Shown in pieces: positions 6,741-15,126 of a stretch of DNA of 64,000 nucleotides. Origin of the DNA: an uncultured Dysgonomonas sp. (GTDB lineage Bacteria > Bacteroidota > Bacteroidia > Bacteroidales > Dysgonomonadaceae); NCBI GenBank assembly GCA_900556485.1, contig USOX01000001.1, forward strand, positions 496,001 through 560,000, written 5' to 3'. The notes beneath the pieces were generated by a model, which saw only the letters and a list, made by a program, of their open reading frames with translations, was not told the origin of the DNA and did not search any database. Each line of letters begins with the position of its first letter. The stretch's first letter is position 1. Position numbers and translations under genes: made by a program.

Positions 6741-9392
6741 TTAGAATGTTTTGCGTATAAGTTTTAATGTTGTTTTTTTCTTGCCAAGAGGATCGTATCC
6801 GTCTATTTCTGCAACATAGTAGAGATCTCCATTTAGTTTTACATAACAGCTACTTAGTGAGTTATATTCATCAGATGTTAAGAATGTTTCAACTATAGTA
6901 TAGTTATTTTCTACATTAGCCATTATTACAAAATAATTGTCCAGAATTGAATTTGCTGTATCATTGTTTAGCGCATCTCTTGTTTTATAATCTAGCCTTA
7001 TCGATTGGTTATTTTTTATGAAAACATCTTTAGTTATACCGGCTTTTAAAGTATTCTTGTTTATTAAGATAGGGTAATATTCATTCCCATTTTTGTACCA
7101 AAAGCGTTGAGCTTTGTTATAATATCTTTTCGAAACCATTGAATCGTAATCTGTTGTAATATCACGCCATACTTCTTTTTCAGATATCAATGGGATTTTT
7201 ATTATTGGTTCTATATCCGAATTATAAAGTTGTTTATACCAGTTATATGAAAAATTAGAAGTTTGATTTAGCTTTTTATCTTCGGGGCTTCCGGTTTGGT
7301 AAATACCGCCTCCACTTTCATTTGTTTCTATATATCCTTGTTCATTTTTATCAATAGTAAATCCTATTTCATATGTAGAAGGGAGTTGCAAAGAATTATT
7401 TCTTCTGTCCAGATTTATATTTGTTTTTTCATCCAGATCAATAATTGTAGATGTTGATAATTCTCTGTTTCTTTTAGTATTAAGTTCAAAGTTTGTAAAT
7501 CCGGTTTGTATCAGATCAAGATTAAATGCCTTACAGAAATTATCTATCCATTCATCAACCTTCGATTCTGATGGCAGAAAACGTATCAGGTTGATATTAT
7601 TAAAAAGCACTGATTTTCTTTCTTTCCAGTCTATTGTCTCTGTGCTATTGTTATGTTCATCCATCTTTAGCCAATCGGGATCTTCCTGGAAAGCACTGAT
7701 ATTGAGAGAAGCACTAATGTGATGACGCAACCAGCCGTATATAGTTTTATTTTGCACAAACATGTCCCATTCATACTGAACTCCTTCATCAGAATTAGTA
7801 ACAATGGTTATTTTATCTCCTTTTTCGAGCCATACTATTTGTGATATATATCCCTGTCCTACCGAATTATCCATACCTCCAATATTTGTTTCAGGATGAT
7901 AAACATTTTCCATATCTATCTTATAAATATCTGATTCTTTATATTTTTCTACTCCATTTTCTGTATAGGCTTTCATATAACCGGGGCTATAAGTTGCAAC
8001 ATGCTTTATTTTGTTATTATATTCAGATGACCATGAAGCCCCACCTTTTAAAGCTATAGGATTACAATACAACCTTTTCTCATCAGCAGGGTTATAATCT
8101 CCATAGTTATCCCCAAAGGAAAAACCGCAAAGTATATTTTCATTTTGTGCCTGATCAATAAAATTTACACAGCCTGATTGAGGGAAGATTTTATTTGTTG
8201 AATTTCCATCTGTGTCTTTATCCTGATACTGATTATTTTTATAAAATACATTATCATATTTTACATCTTCTAATTCTACCTCATCTTCATAACTGATAAC
8301 TTTTATCTCAAATCTTCTATTCTTTAATGTCTCATAATTATATTTACCTGCAGCTTTAGAAGTCGGAGAAATTATTTTAGGATCATCACTGTATATTTGG
8401 CTTATCCCTTGCTGATCTAAAGTTATAGTAGCATTAAAATCAATTTTATAATAGCAGGAATATGGAATCGTAATAATTCTTCTTTTTCCCTGAATTGTTA
8501 TATTTTCTTCCGAATTGTGATCATAAACGCCATTATCAGTGTTTAATAAATCTACAGCATAAATAGCCCTGTCATGTTCACCTCTGACATATTCTTTTTC
8601 GGGAGTAATTGGATTTGCCATATTACCGGGGCGTTTTGCATTATCCCATGAAACGGCTATATCTATATTCCCTATTTTTCCATAGTTCCAGGGCATTTGA
8701 TATTCAACAGGATTTTTATAACTCATATACAGGTTAGTGAGCCTCTCATCACTAAATGCTGAGCCCGACAATTTATATCCCTGTTCACTAAATATCTGCT
8801 GCAGAGCTTGTAGGCAATTGATAGACGGAGGAAAATCATCTTGCCGGAATGTTACAGTACTATCTAGTACATTCTTAGGCGAATACCTATTGTTTATCGG
8901 TGTTTTCGGCAGCAACCCATACATCACCAACGGAAAAAAGCAAGGAGGAGTTTCTCCCTTTTCCCCTGTATTATAAGCTGATATATCATCTATCTTTTCG
9001 AAATCGATGAGCCATTCGCCCGCCTCGTTCATCTTCATCTCCCCAAAAATATCCTTAATAGTCTTCTGTGCCGGAATACCCAGATTGCCCTTGTACCAAT
9101 CCTTTGTAATCTCACTCATCTTAAACTTTCCGTCAAACACCTCAACACCATTCACTAACAGGCGGGCATCATAAAGCTGCGAAAATTTACCCTTTACCTC
9201 TTCCGTATTCAGATATCCGAAAATTCCATTGTTCCTGTCCGTAGCAGGCAGGGTGATGTCGTAAGATCGCTGCGCATCCTTCGTGCTAAGCTCTGCCGGA
9301 TTAAGTAACTGACGCTTGAGATATACCGAAAAATTCTCGGGGTCTTCTGTTTCACACAATTGCTGATTGATGTATAATTCTATACTTGCCAT
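6741..9392 (-). CDS. Putative phage tail/baseplate-type structural protein (orphan)
   Basis: 883 aa, no signal peptide or membrane segment. The first 165 residues (LYINQQLCETEDPENFSVYL, then NPAELSTKDAQRSYDITLPA, then VNGVEVFDGKFKMSEI) resemble N-terminal modules of large tail-associated proteins in Bacteroidetes prophages; this is recognition from pattern, not a search. The rest is beta-rich and hydrophilic with no recognised domain. Base composition shifts: the 5' 500 bp (8890-9392) is visibly richer in GC than the remaining 2.1 kb, suggesting that a variable C-terminal part was swapped onto a conserved N-terminal module. It lies 26 kb from the other phage genes of this window, alone. Confidence 0.5.
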   Translation of the reverse strand: MASIELYINQQLCETEDPENFSVYLKRQLLNPAELSTKDAQRSYDITLPATDRNNGIFGYLNTEEVKGKFSQLYDARLLVNGVEVFDGKFKMSEITKDWYKGNLGIPAQKTIKDIFGEMKMNEAGEWLIDFEKIDDISAYNTGEKGETPPCFFPLVMYGLLPKTPINNRYSPKNVLDSTVTFRQDDFPPSINCLQALQQIFSEQGYKLSGSAFSDERLTNLYMSYKNPVEYQMPWNYGKIGNIDIAVSWDNAKRPGNMANPITPEKEYVRGEHDRAIYAVDLLNTDNGVYDHNSEENITIQGKRRIITIPYSCYYKIDFNATITLDQQGISQIYSDDPKIISPTSKAAGKYNYETLKNRRFEIKVISYEDEVELEDVKYDNVFYKNNQYQDKDTDGNSTNKIFPQSGCVNFIDQAQNENILCGFSFGDNYGDYNPADEKRLYCNPIALKGGASWSSEYNNKIKHVATYSPGYMKAYTENGVEKYKESDIYKIDMENVYHPETNIGGMDNSVGQGYISQIVWLEKGDKITIVTNSDEGVQYEWDMFVQNKTIYGWLRHHISASLNISAFQEDPDWLKMDEHNNSTETIDWKERKSVLFNNINLIRFLPSESKVDEWIDNFCKAFNLDLIQTGFTNFELNTKRNRELSTSTIIDLDEKTNINLDRRNNSLQLPSTYEIGFTIDKNEQGYIETNESGGGIYQTGSPEDKKLNQTSNFSYNWYKQLYNSDIEPIIKIPLISEKEVWRDITTDYDSMVSKRYYNKAQRFWYKNGNEYYPILINKNTLKAGITKDVFIKNNQSIRLDYKTRDALNNDTANSILDNYFVIMANVENNYTIVETFLTSDEYNSLSSCYVKLNGDLYYVAEIDGYDPLGKKKTTLKLIRKTF

Positions 9393-9431
9393 AAAAAAGA
9401 TTTTATATTTAAGTATAGATAAAGAAGTAAG

Positions 9432-9512
9432 GAATTAATAATGAAAAATGAAGAATTAATAATGAAGAATTTTTTCATCCATAATTTATTCTTCATTTTT
9501 CATTATTAATTC
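9432..9512. repeat. AT-rich palindrome, 24-bp perfect arms
   Basis: Arms 9432-9455 and 9489-9512 are perfect reverse complements composed of the recurring words GAATTAATAATG and AAAAATGAAGAA, found in many intergenic spaces of this window. It lies upstream of the minus-strand tail-like gene and may stop readthrough. Confidence 0.7.
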
Positions 9513-9965
9513 TTCATTCCTCATTCCTCATTCCTAAACAGGTATGTAAAAAGGGCTTATAGCACTTCTTTTATTACTATAAGCCCCTCTACACTTAAAA
9601 TTTCCATTTTGCAGCTTTCACAAGCTTGGTTAAGGTCAAAAAATCATACAAGTGTTAACTAATTGAGAACAGGCCTCACGGCTTTCAATGGCCCAGAAAG
9701 GATTATTATTACGCATCGTCACACTAGAAAGCATTGGGCCATTGTTTCAATGGTAAATTTACTCAATAAATACATCCCCCGAAAATTTATTGCGTTAAAT
9801 GAACACAATAAAAGTAATGAAGAATTAAAAATGAAGAATGAATAATTGTAAATCTGACTGCTCTTCCTTATTTATAGAGGGCTTTTGTAGGGGCAGGCCT
9901 ATGTGTCTGCCTGCAATACTTGTCAACTTATAATTCATAACCAATAATTCATAACTCAAATTCCC

Positions 9966-9973
9966 TATCTTTG
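9966..9973 (+). promoter_or_regulatory. Promoter for the Gfo/Idh oxidoreductase
   Basis: TATCTTTG, perfect -7 element, 28 bp before the start codon. Confidence 0.55.
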
Positions 9974-10001
9974 AATTATAAAATCATAAAACTATTGAAT
10001 C

Positions 10002-10997
10002 ATGAAATTCCAAAAACTTCGCTTCGGCGTTATTGGCACCAATTTTATAGTAGACAAAGTTCTGGAAGCTGCCCGCCTCGATCCCCGTTTCGAACTTGCG
10101 GCTATTTATTCCCGTACCCAAGCTCAGGCCGATGCCTTTGCCGAGAAACATAATATACCCCACACATTCACATCGCTCGAAGAACTGGCTGCCAGCCCTC
10201 TGATAGATGCCGTATATATAGCTTCGCCTAACTCGCTTCATGCCTCACAAAGCATACTGATGATGAATCATGGCAAGCATGTACTGTGCGAAAAACCCTT
10301 TGCATCCAATGTGTGCGAAGCCAAAGCAATGATAGAAGCTTCGCAGCGCAACAATGTAACCCTGATGGAAGCTATGAAGCCTTCTACAACGCCTAACTTT
10401 ATGGCAATAAAAAATAATCTGGATAAGATAGGGACTATCCGCCGTTACTTTTCGTGCTACTGTCAATATTCGTCACGTTACGACAGGTTGAAAGCAGGAG
10501 AATTGATGAATGCTTTCGATCCTAATCTGTCTAACGGAGCAGTGATGGACCTGGGGGTATATACTATTTATCCGATGGTGGTGCTCTTCGGACGTCCGAA
10601 AAAAATAAGTGCTACAGGACTGAAACTCTCTACAGGAGTAGACGGACAAGGTGCTGTCAACTTCGAATACGATGGCATGAATGCTACCATCCTTTATTCT
10701 AAAATTGCCGATTCGGCTCTCCCTTCCGAAATACAGGGCGAAGAGGGAACTATTGTTGCCGACCGCATTAATATTATCAATGAAGTGACTCTAAAAATGA
10801 GAAACGGTGATACTAAAGTAATAAGTACGCCGAATCCGACTCACGAATACTTTTATGAGATTGCCCAATTCATTGATTTGGTGGAGCAAGATAGGATAGA
10901 ATCAGATATAAATACTCACGAAAACTCTCTGATAACCATTGAGATAATAGACGAAATAAGGCGGCAGCTAGGTGTGGTCTATCCGGCAGACAAGTAA
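10002..10997 (+). CDS. Gfo/Idh/MocA family NAD(P)-dependent oxidoreductase
   Basis: 331 aa, full length. The N-terminal Rossmann fold (residues 1-120) begins FGVIGTNFIVDKVLEAAR; the glycine motif is slightly degenerate (G-x-I-G-T-N). Next come IDAVYIASPNSLHASQ and HVLCEKPFASN, where the EKP motif carries the conserved catalytic Lys. The C-terminal alpha/beta domain contains GAVMDLGVYTIYPM, the usual D-x-G-x-Y substrate-site segment. Such enzymes oxidise or reduce sugars, inositols or trans-dihydrodiols; the substrate here cannot be assigned. It is cytoplasmic, with its own promoter, and probably monocistronic. Confidence 0.9.
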   Translation: MKFQKLRFGVIGTNFIVDKVLEAARLDPRFELAAIYSRTQAQADAFAEKHNIPHTFTSLEELAASPLIDAVYIASPNSLHASQSILMMNHGKHVLCEKPFASNVCEAKAMIEASQRNNVTLMEAMKPSTTPNFMAIKNNLDKIGTIRRYFSCYCQYSSRYDRLKAGELMNAFDPNLSNGAVMDLGVYTIYPMVVLFGRPKKISATGLKLSTGVDGQGAVNFEYDGMNATILYSKIADSALPSEIQGEEGTIVADRINIINEVTLKMRNGDTKVISTPNPTHEYFYEIAQFIDLVEQDRIESDINTHENSLITIEIIDEIRRQLGVVYPADK

Positions 10998-11172
10998 AGA
11001 AGAGTTATAAATAATGAGTTATGAATTATAAATTGAATTGTTTCATTCATATCTTATAACTTAAGCCAATCAGTGGTTAAATAGAAAAATAGTTCTATTA
11101 ATATGCATAAAGGCAATCTTGTTCTGATATTTAATCTTTAGCTAATTACTGTCGTGCCCTCCCGGGTTTGCC

Positions 11173-11230
11173 CCTTCTTATGGCATTGGCTCCGCTTTGC
11201 TCTGCCGAACGCTGTTTGCCCAAAAGAAGG
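11173..11230 (+). repeat. 58-bp inverted-repeat element, CTT-arm family
   Basis: Arms CCTTCTTATGG and CCAAAAGAAGG (two mismatches) enclose a conserved core containing CCGAACGCTGTTTG. It is flanked on the left by TGTCGTGCCCTCCCGGG. Copies of the same unit occur at 20219-20278, 20397-20454, 54121-54152 (core deleted) and 55803-55848 (3' arm lost). Confidence 0.7.
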
Positions 11231-11280
11231 CAAAAGGCTAGTGCTGGAAGCCTCATCTGCCTAAGAAGTAAAGTTGGTTA

Positions 11281-11334
11281 AACAAAATACCTGTGAATCA
11301 TCACGACTCACAGGTAAGACTTTACAAAACTACA
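11281..11334 (-). terminator. AraC-gene terminator with conserved upstream 16-mer and GTCGTGA loop
   Basis: On the minus strand: TGTAGTTTTGTAAAGT (11334-11319), then an 8-bp stem ACCTGTGA/TCACAGGT with GTCGTGA in the loop, then TATTTTGTTT. The same arrangement is seen at 3248-3316 on the plus strand and, more loosely, at 3330-3395 on the minus strand. Confidence 0.65.
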
Positions 11335-11373
11335 CATAACAATCCTGGGCGGATCGTATGAACCTAACATTAA

Positions 11374-12294
11374 TTAATATATATTGCTTTCTTTCATGGT
11401 ATCATAATTTATTCTTCTATAATCATTGCTGTAACTTATCTGTTTACCTGTCCTGTACTCGGTAGGAGTCATACTGGTATGGTGTTTGAAAAAACGCCCC
11501 AGAGCCGCCTGATTCGAAAAATTGGTTTCGAAAGCTATTTCCTGAACTGTAAGTGTCGAATTTTTTAATAAAGACTTCACATCAAGTATAATATATTCGT
11601 TTATCCAGTCTTTGGCAGGACGCCCGCTTACCTCTTTCACTACAGATGTCAGGTATTTAGCTGATATGCAAAGCTTATCGGCATAGAATGCTACATCTTT
11701 TTTTTCTTTATAGTATTTCATCACAAGAACAAAGTAATCGTACGATATTTTCTCTTTCCGGGTATCTACTTTTTTTGCTTTTTGCAGAAGGCTTACCTGA
11801 TAACAGTTGTACATATCGAGATAGAAAAGCCTCAGCAGATTGATAATATATTCCCAACGGAAAAGATACTTTTGGGATCTTGATTTTCGTTCCAGAATAT
11901 TGAAAAACTCCCAAAAACGAGCTATATCTTCACTCTTGTTCAACCTGTAATGGAGCTTATCCCCTTTATGAACGAGAAACAACGGAGAAAAACGGTAAAT
12001 ACCACTTAGTACCTCATTGAAAAGAGGAGGAGATATAACGAAATAGTTTATGATAAAATCGTCGCTTACTTCATCTACTTTGACTAGCTGCCCCGGAAAA
12101 ATTACAACGATATCATTTTCCGTTATATGATGCTGAGCTGTATATACAGTTATCTTAAAACTTCCGCTGCTACAAAAAGCGATAAAGCCGGACTCTGCAT
12201 ACGACAACCGAGAACCAAATGGCATATTGCCGGCACCCCGATAGACCTCGAAATTATTTTCCAAGGGCAAAGCTGTTATATTAGCGTCCTTCAT
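11374..12294 (-). CDS. AraC-family transcriptional regulator
   Basis: 306 aa. The N-terminal 170 residues form a cupin-like sensing domain (GSFKITVYTAQHHITENDIV and VIFPGQLVKVDEV are its beta-barrel strands). The C-terminal 100 residues are the double HTH: KDVAFYADKLCISAKYLTSV is the first and LTVQEIAFETNFSNQAALGR then FFKHHTSMTPTEYR the second, the classical AraC signature. It likely controls a nearby operon; the divergent target is the leader-peptide/radical SAM locus starting at 12590, which is inference from position only. The promoter lies at 12332-12340 and the terminator at 11281. Confidence 0.9.
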   Translation of the reverse strand: MKDANITALPLENNFEVYRGAGNMPFGSRLSYAESGFIAFCSSGSFKITVYTAQHHITENDIVVIFPGQLVKVDEVSDDFIINYFVISPPLFNEVLSGIYRFSPLFLVHKGDKLHYRLNKSEDIARFWEFFNILERKSRSQKYLFRWEYIINLLRLFYLDMYNCYQVSLLQKAKKVDTRKEKISYDYFVLVMKYYKEKKDVAFYADKLCISAKYLTSVVKEVSGRPAKDWINEYIILDVKSLLKNSTLTVQEIAFETNFSNQAALGRFFKHHTSMTPTEYRTGKQISYSNDYRRINYDTMKESNIY

Positions 12295-12331
12295 TATTGT
12301 TTAATTTTGTCTTCAATCTTATGTTGTGTAT

Positions 12332-12340
12332 GCAAATATA
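12332..12340 (-). promoter_or_regulatory. Promoter for the AraC regulator
   Basis: On the minus strand TATATTTGC, a perfect -7 element, giving a leader of about 32 nt. The 250 bp to the plus-strand gene at 12590 is AT-rich and is the obvious place for regulator binding; no clear operator was seen. Confidence 0.6.
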
Positions 12341-12589
12341 TAATATCATTTTTTACAGACCTACGTTTGTGGATTTTTGGTATAATATTGGGGAAGTATG
12401 GTACAATATAAGAGAAAAAGGGCACCTCATACCCTTTAGAATTAGTGTATATGCTTACACTTTTCTTTTTTCTTATTAATTTAATTTTAACAAAAAAAAT
12501 ATTGAAATAATTATCTGGAATTAAAAAGCTACTTTAGCATTTATGGAAAAACCTTATATATTTTCTCTATATAAAAAAGCTATACAGCT

Positions 12590-13324
12590 ATGAAAAAGAG
12601 ATCGTACCATATATTGTTTCGTATATTCTCCTACCTGTCGGACAAAACGAACGGCGCACCCTTCTTTGTGAAATATAAGCTGATAATAGGCACTTTGATT
12701 ATTGGCTTAACGGCAACTTCGTGCTTCAAAAAGAAACCGGAGCCTACATGTTATGTACCTTTACCAATAGAACCCGAAGAGGTAAAAGGACAAGACTCAG
12801 TAATTCCCGGAAAGAAAGATACAATAGGGATAACCCCACCCCGAATTGTAAAAACAGATATACCAATAGAGCCGGAACCTCTTGTAACATGTTATGATGT
12901 AGCACTAGTAGAAGATACAATAGTAGAAATAACGACATGTTATATTACAATTGAAGTGCCAGAAGATAAACGTCCACCCAAATCTGAGCCTGCTGATTTC
13001 TTCATATATGGCTTTTCCGAAACACCACCTATTCCTATCGAAGGCGACCTTGATAAATTTGTAGAATGGGTACAATCTAATATCCAATATTCAGAGGCAA
13101 TGATGATTAATAAATCGCAAGGCCGGGTAACTACTCAGTTTACCATTGACACTGATGGCAAACTTACTGATATAAATATCATACGAGGTATTTCTCCCGA
13201 AGCTGATGCCGAAGCTGTCAGGATATTATCATTGTCGCCCCCATGGACACCAGGAACAAATAAAGGTGAAAAAGTTAAGGTAAAAATAGTAATCCCTGTA
13301 ACTTTTAGATTGCCTGATAATTAA
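12590..13324 (+). CDS. Leader-family lipoprotein with Cys-Tyr motifs and TonB C-terminal domain (paralogue 1)
   Basis: 244 aa. Residues 1-30 are the shared leader (LFRIFSYLSDKTNGAPFF), 31-44 are hydrophobic and end in a lipobox, TATSC, with Cys45. A Pro/Glu-rich linker carries three Cys-Tyr pairs (TCYVP, TCYDV, TCYIT), the only cysteines of the mature part. Residues 145-244 are a TonB C-terminal domain: FVEWVQSNIQYSE, SQGRVTTQFTIDTDGKL and SPEADAEAVRIL then PWTPG. TonB domains contact outer-membrane receptors; here the anchor would be a lipid or an uncleaved helix. First gene of a same-strand array that ends with a radical SAM enzyme. Confidence 0.75.
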   Translation: MKKRSYHILFRIFSYLSDKTNGAPFFVKYKLIIGTLIIGLTATSCFKKKPEPTCYVPLPIEPEEVKGQDSVIPGKKDTIGITPPRIVKTDIPIEPEPLVTCYDVALVEDTIVEITTCYITIEVPEDKRPPKSEPADFFIYGFSETPPIPIEGDLDKFVEWVQSNIQYSEAMMINKSQGRVTTQFTIDTDGKLTDINIIRGISPEADAEAVRILSLSPPWTPGTNKGEKVKVKIVIPVTFRLPDN

Positions 13325-13378
13325 AATTCTTATCTTCGTAAGAATTAACCGACAACCTAAAACTCAAACAGGAAAACT

Positions 13379-13756
13379 ATGAAGATAAAATCATATAATC
13401 TGCTATTTCGTATCTTTTCCTATCTTTCGGATAAGACAAACGGCGCACCTTTTTTTGTAAAGTACAAACTAATGATAGGTACTTTGATTATAGGGCTGAC
13501 GAGTGTATCGTGTGGTAAGGCCAAACAAGCCGTTACATGTTATGATATGCAGCCTGTAGAAGCTGATTCGGTGCAAATTACTTGTTATGAATCAATGGAA
13601 ATCAAAATAGATGATACAATAGAACAGAATGGCTCATCGCCAGCTATCAGGCCTGAAACACAGGGCGACTCTATTCCATTTGTCAGTTGCTACGACACAG
13701 TTTTTATAGATAGTACAGAGAGACAGCCTGATAAAAAAATGAGTAAAAATCAATGA
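13379..13756 (+). CDS. Leader-family lipoprotein, short, only Cys-Tyr motifs (paralogue 2)
   Basis: 125 aa. The leader (1-30) is nearly identical to its neighbours, followed by a hydrophobic stretch and lipobox SVSC with Cys45. The remaining 80 residues are low-complexity and acidic, with three Cys-Tyr pairs (VTCYDM, ITCYES, SCYDT) and no other Cys. No folded domain is recognised. Its stop overlaps the start of the next gene by four bases (ATGA), so the two are translated together. Being little more than leader plus motif, it looks most like a precursor or a stripped paralogue. Confidence 0.65.
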   Translation: MKIKSYNLLFRIFSYLSDKTNGAPFFVKYKLMIGTLIIGLTSVSCGKAKQAVTCYDMQPVEADSVQITCYESMEIKIDDTIEQNGSSPAIRPETQGDSIPFVSCYDTVFIDSTERQPDKKMSKNQ

Positions 13757-14268
13757 AAATAAAATCCTATAACCTGCTATTCCGCATCTTTTCTTATCTC
13801 TCGGATAAGACTAACGGCGCACCGCTTTTTGTGAAGTATAAGCTGTTGCTGGGATCGTTGATTATAGGAATGACAGCAACCACAGGCTGTAAAGCCCTGA
13901 AAGGGGAATCTTCCGAATATGAGTTTAGACCTGCCGCCATTCGCATAACTGATTATGTGCCTATTGGAAACGGAACTGATAGTGTGATGTTGAAAGGAAA
14001 TATTATCGACGATCGCGATGAACCTCTGATAGGGCTGATTGTAGGGAATAAAAACCTGCCTATCTCTAATCGGTCTCTCACCGATATTGATGGAAATTTT
14101 GAGATAAAGGCAGCAATTAACGATATTATTGTTTTTTCTTATGTTGGTTACGATACCGAAGAGATTCCGGTTAAAGACTTAAGGAAAAACAACAGTCAAT
14201 TGGTGATAAATCCAAGCAACACAAAGCTTTCGTGCTATATTGTAATAATTGGAAAAACATCTTATTAA
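13753..14268 (+). CDS. Leader-family lipoprotein with one carboxypeptidase-regulatory-like domain (paralogue 3)
   Basis: 171 aa. Leader 1-30, hydrophobic segment, and a lipobox-like TATTGC (Cys46). From about residue 80 a CarboxypepD_reg-like beta-sandwich runs: GNIIDDRDEPLIGLIVGNKN, LTDIDGNFEIKAAINDIIVF then SYVGYDTEEI. It ends with one Cys-Tyr pair, KLSCYIVII, directly after the domain, the same position as in paralogues 4 and 5. There is no TonB domain, so the gene may be a shortened form. Translationally coupled to the previous gene. Confidence 0.68.
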   Translation: MKIKSYNLLFRIFSYLSDKTNGAPLFVKYKLLLGSLIIGMTATTGCKALKGESSEYEFRPAAIRITDYVPIGNGTDSVMLKGNIIDDRDEPLIGLIVGNKNLPISNRSLTDIDGNFEIKAAINDIIVFSYVGYDTEEIPVKDLRKNNSQLVINPSNTKLSCYIVIIGKTSY

Positions 14269-14280
14269 AAAACAATCGGT

Positions 14281-15123
14281 ATGAAAACAAACAATTTTTT
14301 TTATCTAGTAGTTCTTTTTATCCTTATCGCTGTAGGTTGCACCAAAAAGAATACCACACCCCAAGTGAGCGATATTAACAATTCTCCTATCTCTTCTTTC
14401 GTTATGGAGCTTACAAACGATACCCTTGCATCCGATGCTAAGTTTATAGAGGGAACTGTTATGAATAATACCAGTTATGAAGTTGAATTTGGTGAAGACT
14501 TCAAACTTCAGGTTTATAAAGATTCGTTGTGGGAAGATGTAGTACCCAAAGAGCCTGTCCTTGTTCATTCGTTAGCATATATTGTCAGGGCTAAAGGATC
14601 AGCCAGTTTCAAGCATCCGCTTTTGGCCGAGTTTCGCGATTATGAACTGGGCAAATACAGGATATTAAAAAATCTGAGTTTGACACTCGAAACAGACTTT
14701 CATGTTACGGACACTCTTTTTCCGGAAGAAAGCAAAAGCACACCTGCGAGTAGCGAAGCCGAAGATTTTTATATACAAATGAGCCGGGATACGCTTCCTG
14801 TAACTTCAGATATGCTTACCTTTACAGTAGGAAATTATTCTACAGTTGATATATTTCCCCTCGAACACTATTTTCTGTTGAAGTATGATGAAAAAGAAGA
14901 TAACTGGCTCGACTTTTACCATCCTGCTTATGACAGCGAACCGAAAAGAAAATTAGCAGCCGGAGAAACAACCAAGTTTGAAATACTGTTCAATCAGAAA
15001 AAAATATTCCGTTATAAAGGAGGAGTACATATAGGTAAAGATTTTCTGAGTCCGGGTAAATTCAGGATACGCAAATATGTAGAAATACCAATAAGTTACG
15101 AATTCACTCTCATAAAAAAATAA
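14281..15123 (+). CDS. Lipoprotein with two Ig-like (Big_14-type) domains inside the leader array
   Basis: 280 aa. Ordinary type II signal peptide, lipobox AVGC with Cys20; it lacks the shared leader and has no Cys-Tyr pair. Two tandem repeats of about 120 residues follow: VMELTNDTL then MNNTSYEVEFGEDFKLQVY, and IQMSRDTLPV then VGNYSTVDIFPLEHYFLLKY. Each ends with a GKYRI or GKFRI strand, as in the bacterial Ig-like domain that I recall as Big_14. It starts 12 bp after paralogue 3 and ends 3 bp before paralogue 4, so it belongs to the same transcript and is probably an exported partner. Confidence 0.72.
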   Translation: MKTNNFFYLVVLFILIAVGCTKKNTTPQVSDINNSPISSFVMELTNDTLASDAKFIEGTVMNNTSYEVEFGEDFKLQVYKDSLWEDVVPKEPVLVHSLAYIVRAKGSASFKHPLLAEFRDYELGKYRILKNLSLTLETDFHVTDTLFPEESKSTPASSEAEDFYIQMSRDTLPVTSDMLTFTVGNYSTVDIFPLEHYFLLKYDEKEDNWLDFYHPAYDSEPKRKLAAGETTKFEILFNQKKIFRYKGGVHIGKDFLSPGKFRIRKYVEIPISYEFTLIKK

Positions 15124-15126
15124 TTG

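Larger units (their letters stand above)
9393..10001. other. Intergenic region with several hairpins
   Basis: Contains an AT-rich palindrome with 24-bp perfect arms (9432-9455 and 9489-9512), a hairpin GGGCTTATAG/CTATAAGCCC near 9549-9586, a long-range inverted repeat CAATGGCCCA/TGGGCCATTG near 9686-9747, a GGCAGGC/GCCTGC hairpin near 9893-9922, and the promoter of the next gene. No coding frame is convincing. Confidence 0.55.
10998..11373. other. Intergenic region holding interspersed repeat and terminator
   Basis: Holds an AT-rich repeat (11010-11062), the word CCAATCAGTGGTTAAATAG near 11066 that recurs before other copies, a 58-bp inverted-repeat element (11173-11230) and the AraC terminator (11281-11334). 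No gene. Confidence 0.6.

Noticed and set aside
9425..9540. Repeated AT-rich words as a CRISPR array
   Set aside because: Repeats are adjacent and inverted, without uniform spacers.
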